DNA from: UMGS1387 sp045540015
GTDB taxonomy: Bacteria; Bacillota; Clostridia; Oscillospirales; CAG-382
Direction: 5' to 3'
Length of the DNA stretch: 64,000 nt
Assembly (NCBI GenBank): GCA_045540015.1
Contig: JAZQGP010000013.1
Span: forward strand, 186,001 to 250,000
Made by a program: the position numbers and the translations under genes. Below are positions 1 through 9,300 of this stretch, in pieces. Below the pieces are notes generated by a model. It did no database searches. It saw only the letters and a list, made by a program, of their open reading frames with translations, and was not told the origin of the DNA. Numbering within the stretch: the first letter of the stretch is position 1; each line of letters begins with the position of its first letter.

Positions 1-2
1 AA

Positions 3-371
3 AAAGCCCCGAAAGTTTCCAAAATTTCAGGACCGAGAAGACGAGAGTATGAAAAACTTGACGATGAATTATTTCCGAAAGTAAAATTAATGGTAGATGA
101 AATAGTAGGGAAGGATGGCAAACCTGAAAGGGTGTCGCCGACCAAGATTCAAAGGCTTATGGGACTTCCGCAAAAGCAATTTCAAAAACTTCCGAAGTGT
201 AGAAAGTATATCGAAAGCAAAGCCGAAACTCAGGAAGAATATTGGAAAAGAAAAGTGGAATGGGCAGTGAGGGAAATACAAAAAGCAAACGGGACAGTGA
301 CGGTGTCGAAGGTAATGAAGAGGGCGAATATGAGGAAGGAACAATTGGTGTGTCTGAATTGGAAAGAATAG
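3..371 (+). CDS. TnsD-like transposition protein, C-terminal fragment (cut by window edge)
   Basis: The frame is open from base 3 with no start, so only about 122 C-terminal residues are present. The visible part has the layout of the TnsD C-terminus: a basic stretch, a block reading GKPERVSPTKIQRLMGL that corresponds to the conserved P-x-R-(V/I)-(T/S) helix-turn-helix-like segment, then KLPKCRKYIES, an acidic linker and KRKVEWAVREI. In Tn7-like elements TnsD/TniQ-family proteins bind the attachment site and recruit the transposase. The reading frame ends at 371 without transposase genes on this side, so the rest of any element must lie upstream of the window. Family assignment rests on motif recall; whether the element is intact cannot be judged. 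Confidence 0.6.
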   Translation, partial: KAPKVSKISGPRRREYEKLDDELFPKVKLMVDEIVGKDGKPERVSPTKIQRLMGLPQKQFQKLPKCRKYIESKAETQEEYWKRKVEWAVREIQKANGTVTVSKVMKRANMRKEQLVCLNWKE

Positions 372-393
372 TGTCATTGAGAAACACTGAGAG

Positions 394-415
394 TGGAGTT
401 GTAGCTAAAACTCCA
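394..415. other. Short inverted repeat downstream of the TnsD-like gene
   Basis: TGGAGTT and AACTCCA form a 7-bp stem around an 8-base loop. There is no T-tract, so it is a weak terminator candidate. The rest of 372-522 is AT-rich and shows no gene. Confidence 0.3.
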
Positions 416-522
416 AACAAATATAAGGTAGAGAGTGCATGGTTTTTTTGGAATTTTAAGCAATATTCTTATGATGTGCAATGACGGATTAAAGTTGTGT
501 AGTATTAGTGAAGTTTTATTTA

Positions 523-1311
523 TCAACGCTTGTTGGGAACATCCGTGATATTGTATCCAAAAATGTTTTTATACAGGCGGCTGACGTAATTAGGATCTGA
601 GTATCCGTATAGTGCTGCTGCTTCGTACAGAGGCAGTTTTTTTGTTTCCATGAGAGTCTTTATGCTTTTGAGCTTTTCGGAATTTATGTATTTCATCAAG
701 GTTATGCCCTCGTTCTTTTTGAAGATGCTGCACAGATATGTCGGGGTAATTCCAAGGTGTTTTGCTATGTCCTTCTGCATTATCGGCTCGGTTATGTGTT
801 TGCTGAGGTATTTCTTTGCTTTATATACATAAATGTAATCGCCCGGCAATTCATCGGATAATGTTTTACGGTTGCACTCGTCTATTTTGCAAAGTAAATC
901 CAGGATTTCAGCGGCGCACTTTGTGGGGGAATGCTCGCATATAATGCTGTTGTGAATAAGCCAGTCTATTTTTCGGCAGATATCAGATGTTTTGTTTTTT
1001 TTCTGTGTGACAACGGGCAGAAGAATTCCGCCGTTGTATTTGTCAACCCATTCAAGATTTATGCCGACAGTATGATGACGGTGATACCCTTTTGATGTAA
1101 TGTCTATTTGTCGGTCTCTGACAAGACAGGTGATGTCATTTTCTTCTGCAACGTATTGATTTTCACCATCACAAATTGTAATTGAGCCTTTCTCTATATA
1201 TGAAATCTCAATAAAGTTTTTCTGCGGGTAAAACCGATTGCGATAATCGGTTGTTCCGTATATATGCGCAAACCTTAATGTCGGCATGGATGTTACTTCT
1301 ATGGCTTTCAC
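523..1311 (-). CDS. AraC-family transcriptional regulator (divergent to the glycyl radical operon)
   Basis: About 262 residues. The N-terminal half is a cupin-like sensor region (FIEISYIEKGSITI, then a DITCL strand). The last 100 residues carry the two helix-turn-helix motifs of the AraC family: KDIAKHLGITPTYLCSIFKK and the signature LYEAAALYGYSDPNYVSRLYK. I place the start at GTG 1311 because a GGAAGG ribosome binding site lies 7 bases upstream; GTG 1320 overlaps that site. The gene faces away from the glycyl radical enzyme operon and the two promoters are back to back, so the likely role is sugar-responsive control of that operon and of itself. The effector is unknown. Confidence 0.88.
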   Translation of the reverse strand: MKAIEVTSMPTLRFAHIYGTTDYRNRFYPQKNFIEISYIEKGSITICDGENQYVAEENDITCLVRDRQIDITSKGYHRHHTVGINLEWVDKYNGGILLPVVTQKKNKTSDICRKIDWLIHNSIICEHSPTKCAAEILDLLCKIDECNRKTLSDELPGDYIYVYKAKKYLSKHITEPIMQKDIAKHLGITPTYLCSIFKKNEGITLMKYINSEKLKSIKTLMETKKLPLYEAAALYGYSDPNYVSRLYKNIFGYNITDVPNKR

Positions 1312-1332
1312 TTGAATCACCTTCCATTACGG

Positions 1333-1361
1333 ATTATAAATCAATATGTTGATTTTGTCAA
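1333..1361 (-). promoter_or_regulatory. Sigma-A type promoter of the AraC gene
   Basis: On the minus strand, -35 TTGACA (1361-1356), a 17-base spacer and -10 TATAAT (1338-1333): a consensus match. The predicted transcript would have a leader of only about 15 bases. Confidence 0.75.
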
Positions 1362-1380
1362 GATTTCGTAAATATAACAA

Positions 1381-1409
1381 TTGACTTTTTTACTGCAAAA
1401 AAATATACT
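1381..1409 (+). promoter_or_regulatory. Sigma-A type promoter of the glycyl radical operon
   Basis: -35 TTGACT (1381-1386), a 17-base spacer and -10 TATACT (1404-1409). The two divergent -35 boxes are only 19 bases apart, so a regulator bound between them could act on both genes. Confidence 0.75.
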
Positions 1410-1444
1410 GACAGTACAAATAATAGGATTGCGGAGGGATTTTT

Positions 1445-3550
1445 ATTAAACTCTTTGAAAAACTTAATTCAGAACTTCGTCAAGAATATACCGGAACTTA
1501 TGCCGATTTCTATTACAGATATCTCGGCTACAAATCGGATATGACTGCTTCTTATCAGATGTTCCGTGCAAACGGTATATATTCGCTTTTCACAAGCGGA
1601 AAACCCGTAATACTCAAAAGTGAACTTATAGCAGGAAACAAAGCCTTGCTTTACTGTGAAGTAGAAAAGTTCCGTCTTGATTATGCAAAACAGCAACTTG
1701 CACTTTTCGGAGCAAGAACGTTCAGAACAAATGCTGACCACTATGCACCTGACTATGACCGCATTTTAAGTGTAGGAATCTGCGGACTTGAAAAGGAAAT
1801 AGACATTTCTCTTGAAAAACATAGGGACGATGATAAAAAGTGCGAAACACTGCGTTCGATGAAGCGTGTGCTTTGCGGTTTTAAAAAAATGATTGAAAAC
1901 TATGTTGAAAGCGCAAAGGAATGCATGCAGAATCCGGAATACAATCCCGAATATCTTGATTTTATCATAAACAACTGCACTGCAATACTTGAACATAAGC
2001 CGCAGAGCTTTGCCGAGGCACTTCAGCTTGTGTGGTTCTGCCATAATTCATTCGTTATGGAAGGCAGAAATGCCATGGCTCTCGGACGCCTTGACCAGTA
2101 TCTGTATCCTTTCTATAAGGCTGATATTGAAAACGGTGTTATAACGGAGGAAGAGGTAACGGAACTTCTTGAGAATGTATTTATAAAACTCAAATACGAT
2201 GTTGTAAATATTTGTATAGGCGGTCAGAATTCAAAGGGCGAATGTATGGTTAACGGACTAAGCTACTGTATAGTGGAGGCTGTTAAAAACTGTAACATAC
2301 CCGGTCCCAATCTGTCTCTTAGATATACTGAAAACACACCTGACGATTTTCTTGACAAATGCCTTATATCCATAGGAACAGGTCTTGGGTATCCCGCCAT
2401 AATGAATGATGATGTTAATATTGCGGCGTTAAAAAAATACGGATATGAGGAAGAAGACATTTACAATTATTCAATGGTCGGCTGCATAGAAAACTTTATA
2501 ACCGGAATGCAGCCTCCGTGGACAGACTCACGTTTTGACACTCCGAGATTTTTTGATTATGTATTCAATAACGGAGAAAGTAAGAAGAACGTGTCCTTCG
2601 GTATTGATACAGGAGATGTTGAAAATATAAAATCCATGGATGAATTTATGGCAGTGTTTGAAAAGCAACTCAGTGCCGGTGTTGAAGAGTATGTTGCGTG
2701 TTTCTATGCAAAGAATGACTCTGTAAATCAGCGTTATTATCCCGAGCCCTTCCTGTCGCTTTTCTGCTATGACTGTATCGGCAGAGGACTTGACATAAAC
2801 AACGGCGGTGCAAAATATCCCTTTGCTCACGGTGTAGGTCTTATGGGAATAGGAACTACTGCAGATTCACTTGCTGCAATAGAAAAGGTGGTTTTTGTAG
2901 ATAAGAAGGCAAGTCTTACAGACCTTAAAAATGCCATGAACAGTAATTTTGAAGGGTATGAAGATTTGCATAAAGAGCTTCTTGATGCTCCGAAATACGG
3001 AAACAACGATGATTTTGTCGACAAGTATGCGGTATGGTTTGTAGATTTTTTCGGTTCGTGTTTCAGTAAATACAAAACCCGTGACGGTGGAGGCATTTAT
3101 ATTTCGGCGGCGGCAAATGTCAATAATATATATGCGGGCAGTATGATAAATGCAACACCCGACGGAAGAAAACGTGGTCAGCCTCTTTCGGATGCCGCTT
3201 CTCCGACGTACGGACGTGATGTCAAGGGTGCGACATCTACAATGAGCAGTGTGTCGAAACCCGACTACACGAAGATTGCCTGCGGAAGCGTTGTCAACCA
3301 GAAGTTTTCGCCTGAAATGTTCAACGAAACGAACAGAAAGAAGCTCGCTTCACTTATCCGCACATACTTTAAAAAAGGCGGTCAGGAAATACAGATAAAT
3401 GCAACGTCAAGAGAAGTTCTTGTTGATGCCATGAACAACCCCGATAAATACAGAAGCCTTGTTGTCCGTGTTTCAGGATTTTCAGCATTCTATGTTGACC
3501 TTGACAAAGCAGTTCAGCTTGACATTCTTAACCGTACTCAGCAGGGGTAA
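1445..3550 (+). CDS. Glycyl radical enzyme (pyruvate formate-lyase family, GCxE type), apparent ATT start
   Basis: About 701 residues, shorter than PFL or glycerol dehydratase (roughly 750-790). The catalytic cysteine loop reads YSMVGCIENFITG, the single-cysteine GCxE form of dehydratase and lyase members, not the double cysteine of true PFL. The C-terminus has GGQEIQINATSRE and the glycyl radical loop RVSGFSAFY (Gly about residue 678). The first in-frame ATG (1541) has no ribosome binding site, and 32 codons upstream of it continue a plausible N-terminus. That frame is closed by TAG at 1424 and holds no ATG, GTG or TTG; GGAGG at 1433-1437 sits 7 bases before ATT 1445, which I take as the start. 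Substrate is unknown. The activase, a dehydrogenase and an esterase follow in one operon. Confidence 0.88.
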   Translation: MKLFEKLNSELRQEYTGTYADFYYRYLGYKSDMTASYQMFRANGIYSLFTSGKPVILKSELIAGNKALLYCEVEKFRLDYAKQQLALFGARTFRTNADHYAPDYDRILSVGICGLEKEIDISLEKHRDDDKKCETLRSMKRVLCGFKKMIENYVESAKECMQNPEYNPEYLDFIINNCTAILEHKPQSFAEALQLVWFCHNSFVMEGRNAMALGRLDQYLYPFYKADIENGVITEEEVTELLENVFIKLKYDVVNICIGGQNSKGECMVNGLSYCIVEAVKNCNIPGPNLSLRYTENTPDDFLDKCLISIGTGLGYPAIMNDDVNIAALKKYGYEEEDIYNYSMVGCIENFITGMQPPWTDSRFDTPRFFDYVFNNGESKKNVSFGIDTGDVENIKSMDEFMAVFEKQLSAGVEEYVACFYAKNDSVNQRYYPEPFLSLFCYDCIGRGLDINNGGAKYPFAHGVGLMGIGTTADSLAAIEKVVFVDKKASLTDLKNAMNSNFEGYEDLHKELLDAPKYGNNDDFVDKYAVWFVDFFGSCFSKYKTRDGGGIYISAAANVNNIYAGSMINATPDGRKRGQPLSDAASPTYGRDVKGATSTMSSVSKPDYTKIACGSVVNQKFSPEMFNETNRKKLASLIRTYFKKGGQEIQINATSREVLVDAMNNPDKYRSLVVRVSGFSAFYVDLDKAVQLDILNRTQQG

Positions 3551-3555
3551 CGGCT

Positions 3556-4311
3556 ATGCTTAATATATCAAATATACAGCATTTCTCTGTAGGTGACGGA
3601 GAAGGAATACGCACGACAGTATTCTTTAAAGGATGCAATCTTCGCTGTCCGTGGTGTCACAATCCTGAAAATCTTGAAAGCGAGCCTGCGATACTTTGCT
3701 ATAACAACGGCAAAACAGAAGTCAGGGGAGAAAAGGTTACGATTGAACAAATATTACCTGAGCTTCTCGAGGATAAGGATTTTTATGACGGAAGCGGAGG
3801 GGGAGTAACTTTTTCGGGCGGAGAGGTTATGCTTTGTGCGGAAGAAGCGGCAGTTCTTGCTAAAGCCCTGAATGAAAACGGAGTGTCGGTGCTTATAGAT
3901 ACGGCAGGCTGTGTGCCGTATGAAAAGTTTGGTGTCCTTAACCCCTATGTTTCGGGATATCTGTTTGACTTCAAGACTGCGGATGAAGAAAAGTATAAAA
4001 GTATAGGCGGCAACCTTTCTCTTGTGACGGAAAATATAGAAAAGCTGAAAAAAGACGGTGTTCCCATGCATATACGGATTCCCGTAATACCGGGATTTAA
4101 TTCGGATAAAGATTCGTCAGAACGCATATGCAGATATCTTGAACAAATCGGCATTGAAAGTGTGCACCTTTTGCCGTTTCACAGACTGGGTAAATCAAAA
4201 TATGAGGCTATGAACCTTGAATATAAATATGCAGATGTTCTGCCTTTTACAAAGGAAGAAATTTGTGAAATCGAAAGCATTTATTCGCAATATTTTAAAT
4301 TAGAAAGATAG
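3556..4311 (+). CDS. Radical SAM glycyl radical enzyme activase (PflA type)
   Basis: 251 residues. The radical SAM cluster motif is FKGCNLRCPWCHNPE with Cys27, Cys31 and Cys34 (CxxxCxxC), followed by the FSGGE motif that binds S-adenosylmethionine. It lacks the ferredoxin-like double-cluster insert found in glycerol dehydratase-type activases, so it carries the single-cluster PFL-activase architecture. It would abstract hydrogen from the glycine of the upstream enzyme to make the radical. The gene begins 5 bases after that enzyme stops, with an AGGGG site inside the end of the preceding gene, which indicates translational coupling. Confidence 0.92.
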   Translation: MLNISNIQHFSVGDGEGIRTTVFFKGCNLRCPWCHNPENLESEPAILCYNNGKTEVRGEKVTIEQILPELLEDKDFYDGSGGGVTFSGGEVMLCAEEAAVLAKALNENGVSVLIDTAGCVPYEKFGVLNPYVSGYLFDFKTADEEKYKSIGGNLSLVTENIEKLKKDGVPMHIRIPVIPGFNSDKDSSERICRYLEQIGIESVHLLPFHRLGKSKYEAMNLEYKYADVLPFTKEEICEIESIYSQYFKLER

Positions 4312-4330
4312 ATTTTGGAGGAATTTAATT

Positions 4331-5425
4331 ATGAAAGTAAAAGCAGCAGTATTTATGGGCCCGGGTAAAGATTTTGACGTTCGTGAATTTGACGTGACAC
4401 AGCCGCCTTCGGGCTATGCTCAGATGGAGCTTATCGCAAGCGGAATATGCGGCACGGATTTGCATATGCATAACGGAAAGCTTGCCACTGGTTTTCCATC
4501 AATAAAAGGACATGAATTTGTAGGTAAAATTGTTGAGGCAAACGAAGATGAACTGAAAAAGTTTGACATGAAAATCGGTGACGCAGTAATTGCGGATATC
4601 GCAGTACCCTGTGGAGAATGTATCCTCTGTAAGAACGGCGATGATGCAAACTGCGTTAATATGAAGGTTACAAACGGCGGAAGCATTGACGTTGCTCCTT
4701 ATCTTTACGGCGGATTTGCAGAGATGAATTACACACCTCTTACAAATCTTATTAAAATCCCCGAATCTGTAAACCCCTCTGCGGCAGCAGTTTTTGCATG
4801 CCCCGGACCTACTGCAGTTCATGCAACCGAACTTGCCAAAAAAGCGGGAGTAGACTTTACAAAAATAAATACGGCAGTTGTCCAGGGCCTTGGTCCTGTA
4901 GGAACATTTGCAGTTATTTATCTTAAGGCACTTGGCGTAAAGAATGTATATGCTATAACCGCAGGTAACGATATAACCCGTGAAAATACAGCACTCAGTC
5001 TCGGTGCAGACAGAATTTTCAACCTAACAAGAGAGGGCGTTGAAAAGGTTACAGAGGAATTGAAAAAGGAAAACGGCGGTCTTGGCGTTGACCTTTGCTT
5101 TGAAGCATCCGGTGCCCCGAGTGCTATTTTGCAGGGCTTTGACATTCTCAGAAACAGAGGTGTATATCTTGTGCCCGGTCAGTACAGTGCATCGGGAGGA
5201 ATTGAAATCCAACCTCAGATGATTACATTCAAAGCACTGCATATTATCGGCTCTTCACAGTACTCAGTATGTGATGTGCGAACATACCTTGATTTTTTGG
5301 CAAAGCATACGGAGCTTATTGATAAGATTGAAAAGCTTTCCACAAAGTTTAAGGTATCAGAAATCAATGAAGCCATTGCCTATGCCAAGAGCGGCAAAAA
5401 CGTAAAAACTGTATTGGTGAAATAA
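4331..5425 (+). CDS. Zinc-dependent medium-chain alcohol dehydrogenase
   Basis: 364 residues, the usual length for the sorbitol/threonine dehydrogenase group. Catalytic zinc ligands appear in SGICGTDLH and GHEFVG. The structural zinc site is PCGECILCKNGDDANC, with all four cysteines. A Rossmann NAD(P)-binding segment follows (VVQGLGPVGTFAVIYLKALG). The ribosome binding site TTGGAGG precedes ATG 4331. In operon with the glycyl radical enzyme, it probably oxidises a polyol substrate or reduces the aldehyde or ketone that enzyme makes, as in other dehydratase-dehydrogenase pairs. The specific substrate cannot be read from sequence. Confidence 0.88.
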   Translation: MKVKAAVFMGPGKDFDVREFDVTQPPSGYAQMELIASGICGTDLHMHNGKLATGFPSIKGHEFVGKIVEANEDELKKFDMKIGDAVIADIAVPCGECILCKNGDDANCVNMKVTNGGSIDVAPYLYGGFAEMNYTPLTNLIKIPESVNPSAAAVFACPGPTAVHATELAKKAGVDFTKINTAVVQGLGPVGTFAVIYLKALGVKNVYAITAGNDITRENTALSLGADRIFNLTREGVEKVTEELKKENGGLGVDLCFEASGAPSAILQGFDILRNRGVYLVPGQYSASGGIEIQPQMITFKALHIIGSSQYSVCDVRTYLDFLAKHTELIDKIEKLSTKFKVSEINEAIAYAKSGKNVKTVLVK

Positions 5426-5426
5426 T

Positions 5427-6200
5427 ATGGATGTTATAATATTCGGCGGTCAGAGCAATATGCAGGGGCAGAGTGAATGCCTTTCTGAAGAAGCGATTGT
5501 AGAAAATGCGTATGAATATAAATTCCTGAAAGACGAACTTGTGCCCCTTAAAAATCCTGTCGGCGAAAACATCACATATGATTTCAAAGAGGGATATTTG
5601 CGTGTAAAGGGAGCACCGTCTGATGAGTGGCGTGATACGCATGTACTGGGAAGTGCCTGCTATAATCATACAAATCTTGTTCCCGAATTCTGCAGAGCAT
5701 ATATTAGGGAGAACAGCAGAGAAGTTGTTGCTGTTCATGCCGCAAAAGGCAATACCGAAATTTCCTACTGGCTTCCCGGAAGTGTGGGATATGAAGCACT
5801 GGTAAAAAAATCCAAAGCTGCTGTTGAAAAAGTTTGTTCCGAACATATCTACTTTGTGTGGCTTCAGGGCGAAAGCGATGCTATAGCAGGTAAGAGTATT
5901 GCATACTATAAGGAATGTCTTGCAAAGCTCTGTAACGCACTCAAAAAAGATGTCGGCATAGAAAAATTCGGCATCATAAGAGTCGGAAGATTTACAAACG
6001 ATGAAAGAGACGACAGGATAATATTGGCACAGAGCGAAATATGCAGAGAAAACGAAGATTTTCTTATGCTGACGGAGATAGCAACTGAACTTAATGAAAA
6101 TCCTGAATATATGAATCCATTTGTCAAAGGACATTTCAGTGCAAAAGGGCTTGAGATGCTTGGGCGTGAAGCAGGAAAAACACTCGGAAGACTGTGTTAA
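5427..6200 (+). CDS. SGNH/SASA-type carbohydrate acetylesterase
   Basis: 257 residues. The N-terminus VIIFGGQSNMQGQSE holds the nucleophile serine in the GQSNMQG block of the sialate O-acetylesterase (SASA, DUF303) family. The WLQGESDA block and a C-terminal GHFSAKG with the likely catalytic histidine complete the fold. No signal peptide is visible, so it should act in the cytoplasm and remove acetyl groups from an imported sugar. ATG lies one base after the dehydrogenase stop, so it is the last gene of the operon. It may prepare the substrate for the dehydrogenase and glycyl radical enzyme. Family call is firm, substrate is not. Confidence 0.82.
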   Translation: MDVIIFGGQSNMQGQSECLSEEAIVENAYEYKFLKDELVPLKNPVGENITYDFKEGYLRVKGAPSDEWRDTHVLGSACYNHTNLVPEFCRAYIRENSREVVAVHAAKGNTEISYWLPGSVGYEALVKKSKAAVEKVCSEHIYFVWLQGESDAIAGKSIAYYKECLAKLCNALKKDVGIEKFGIIRVGRFTNDERDDRIILAQSEICRENEDFLMLTEIATELNENPEYMNPFVKGHFSAKGLEMLGREAGKTLGRLC

Positions 6201-6214
6201 AAATAAAATAATTG

Positions 6215-6244
6215 TTGACAAATACATTAACGTTATGGTATGAT
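6215..6244 (+). promoter_or_regulatory. Promoter of the SLH/GH99-like gene
   Basis: -35 TTGACA (6215-6220), 18-base spacer, -10 TATGAT (6239-6244), about 70 bases before the start codon. Confidence 0.65.
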
Positions 6245-6313
6245 AAAATTGCTATTTAAAATGTCGGATTCGGCAAAAAGTTTTTCGTGTATATTCAGGA
6301 AAGGGGACAGAAC

Positions 6314-9300
6314 ATGAAAAAGACACGTTTCACGGCAAAAATTGCAATAGCACTTGTACTTTGTCTTATGACAGCACTTGTGACTTGTGCAGATTTTGCA
6401 AAAACAAACACCTATGCTGAGGGTACTTTTACTGACGTAAAGGCTGATGCATGGTACAAAAATGACGTTGTTTCCGCTTACGAGCTCGGATTCATGAACG
6501 GCACGGGCAGCGGAAAATTCTCTCCCGACGGAAATGTAACCGTTGCGGAGGCAATTACAATGGCATCCCGTGTTCATTCTATAAACAAGGGAACAAAAGT
6601 TGCTGAAAAGCAGGGTTCAAAGAACTGGTACGATATGTACGTTGACTATGCAATTGCAAACGGACTTATCACAAAGGAAACCTTTGACAACTACGACAGA
6701 AACGCAATGAGATATGAGGTGGCGTCTCTTTTTGCAAATGCAATGCCCGCATCTCACTTTGCTGCAAAGAATGACGTAAAGGACATTCCCGACATTGCCG
6801 AAACAGAGGAATATTATGACGAACTCATGATGCTCTACAAGGCAGGCGTTGTAATGGGTTCTACCGAATACGGTGATTTCCTTGCAATCAATCCCATTAA
6901 GAGAAGCGAAACAGCGGCAATCATCAACCGTGTTGCTCTTCCCGAAAACAGACTGTCAAAGACACTTAAGGAATATCCTGCAAGAAATCAGGCTGTTTAT
7001 CTTATAAACAATAAATCCATGCAGAGAAATATAAGAGGCGTACACAGCTATCTTACATCAGGCTGGACTTACGAAGATCCGGGTTCATCAAACACCGAAA
7101 AGTATGATTTCTCTTCCGGAAATCTTGCTGATACTTCCGAAACATACGGCATTACTGCACGTAAGGCTATTACTGTTCAGACAAGCGGTAAGGTTGTTTT
7201 TGAATCACAGGTTACATTCAACAACGACGGTGCAAAGCTTGTATTTGAAGATCTTAATAAGAACGTAATCTTCGGTATTTTTGCAAAAGACGGTAAGTAT
7301 ACCACTCTCGGAAAAGCTTCTTCCGATATGGATGCAGAATTTGCGACAGGACTTCACAGATTCTACATAATCCTTGACCTCGATGCAAAGAAGGCAATTG
7401 TTGTTATGAACGGCAAGGAGCTTGGAACATATGAAATGGCAGACTTTACCGAGCTTGCAAGCGTTGCTTACATGACAACCGATGAGGATATGCTCACAAT
7501 CGGTCTTGTTGAAAACTACATGTATACACAGTATGCAGTAAACGACACATTCCGTACTGCAGTGGCAGGTGAAAAGCTTTACGGCTGGGATACAACAGGC
7601 GATGTTGTTATCAAGGAACGTAAATCCGACTATGACTCGTTCAGTGCAGTTATCAATGATAAGGGAACAGCAACAAAGAAATTTGATGCAGTAAGCGGAA
7701 AGTTTGTTTATGAAACATTCGTTGAAGTTCCCGCCGGGCAGAAAGTTTCACTCGAACTCAAAAATGGCGAAAAGAGCGCAGTTAAGGTTCAACTTGCAGA
7801 TGGTAAGATTACAAGCGGTGCTAAACTTTGCCGCGAATATAACAGTACTCTCTGGAATCTTGTAAGAGTTGAGGGTGATACCAATACAGGCAAGGCTCTT
7901 ATCAGAGTAAACGGTAAGAAGGAAGGCACAGAAGTTACACTTTCCGAAAAGGCAATTGATTCAGTTGTGATTGCTTCAGATGGAACAGGCGAATTCTGGT
8001 TCGATGATATTCAGGTATATAATGTATACGATTATGCAGACTATGTACCCACACCCGTTCCCGTAAATAACGATGAGTACTATCTCGGCATGAGCATCTG
8101 CTCTCTCTGGAGAGAAGGTACACATGCAGGTTGGGACTACATTGCTCCTTACGATGACATTCAGCCCGTAATCGGTTACTATGATGAAGGTCTGCCGGAA
8201 GTTGCTGACTGGGAAATAAAGTTCCTCGCTGAACACGGCTATGACTTTGAGCATTTCTGCTGGTACTTCGGAAACATGGGTGAAGACGGTATCAAGGAGC
8301 CCAGACTCGGTTTTGCACTCCATGACGGTTACATGAACGCAAAGTATTCCGATATGGTTAAATTTGCAATCATGTGGGAAAACTGGTCTTCAAAGCTCAC
8401 AAAGGAAATTTTTCTTGACGAAATCTGGCCTTACTGGTGCGAATGGTACTTCTCCGATTCAAGATACATGTCAGTAAATAACAAGGCTATTATGACTATT
8501 TACCGTCATCCGAGATTTATTGAGGAAATAGGCGGTGAAGAAGAAGCAAAGGAAGTTATTGCATTCATGAAGGAGGATATAAAGAGACTCGGCTATGACG
8601 GTCTTATCCTTCTCGGTACAGGCGGTGGTTCACTTGCTGAAAACAAGCAGGCTGATTATATCGGAATTGACGGATTTGTAGCATACCATTTCGGTTCAGC
8701 TGCATACAATCCCGAACACCAGATAAACAGCATGAATGCTGCTTTTGATAACGGCTACACACCGTTCCTTCCCTCTGTAGGTGTCGGCTTCAATGACATC
8801 GGCTGGGACGAAACAAAGAGAGTTCCTCTTGCAACGGCAGAAGCACACAAGAGCGTATTTGAATGGGCAAAGAATGATTATCTCCCGAGAATCCTTGCAC
8901 ATGAAGGCGAGGAATGGACAGGAAAGCTTCTCGTTGCAAACACATGGAACGAATTCGGTGAAGGACATTATATTTTCCCGACAAACCTCAACAAGTTCGG
9001 TTATCTTGATGCTGCAAGACAGGTAATTTCCTCTGTTGCAGGAAAAGATGACAAGAAGCACTTTGATGTTGAGCCTACCGACAATCAGAAGGCAAGACTC
9101 GGTTACCTCTATCCCGCAAGAACCATTCCCATGAGAAGAACACGTTATATTTCCGATGACGATGCAATTGCTCAGAATGAGGTAATAAAATCCTGGAACT
9201 TTGAAAATGAAGAAGACTGCAAGAAGTGGTCATCTCTTGCAAAGACTACTCCCACAAAGTACGACCCTGTAGAAAAGGCTCTCACAGCTCAGATGCTTCA

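Noticed and set aside
242..484. 81-codon frame overlapping the end of the TnsD-like gene
   Set aside because: Mostly inside the TnsD-like reading frame, low-complexity Gly/Glu content and no ribosome binding site.
5364..6227. 287-codon minus-strand frame opposite the esterase
   Set aside because: Antisense shadow; the esterase on the plus strand has family motifs and operon spacing.
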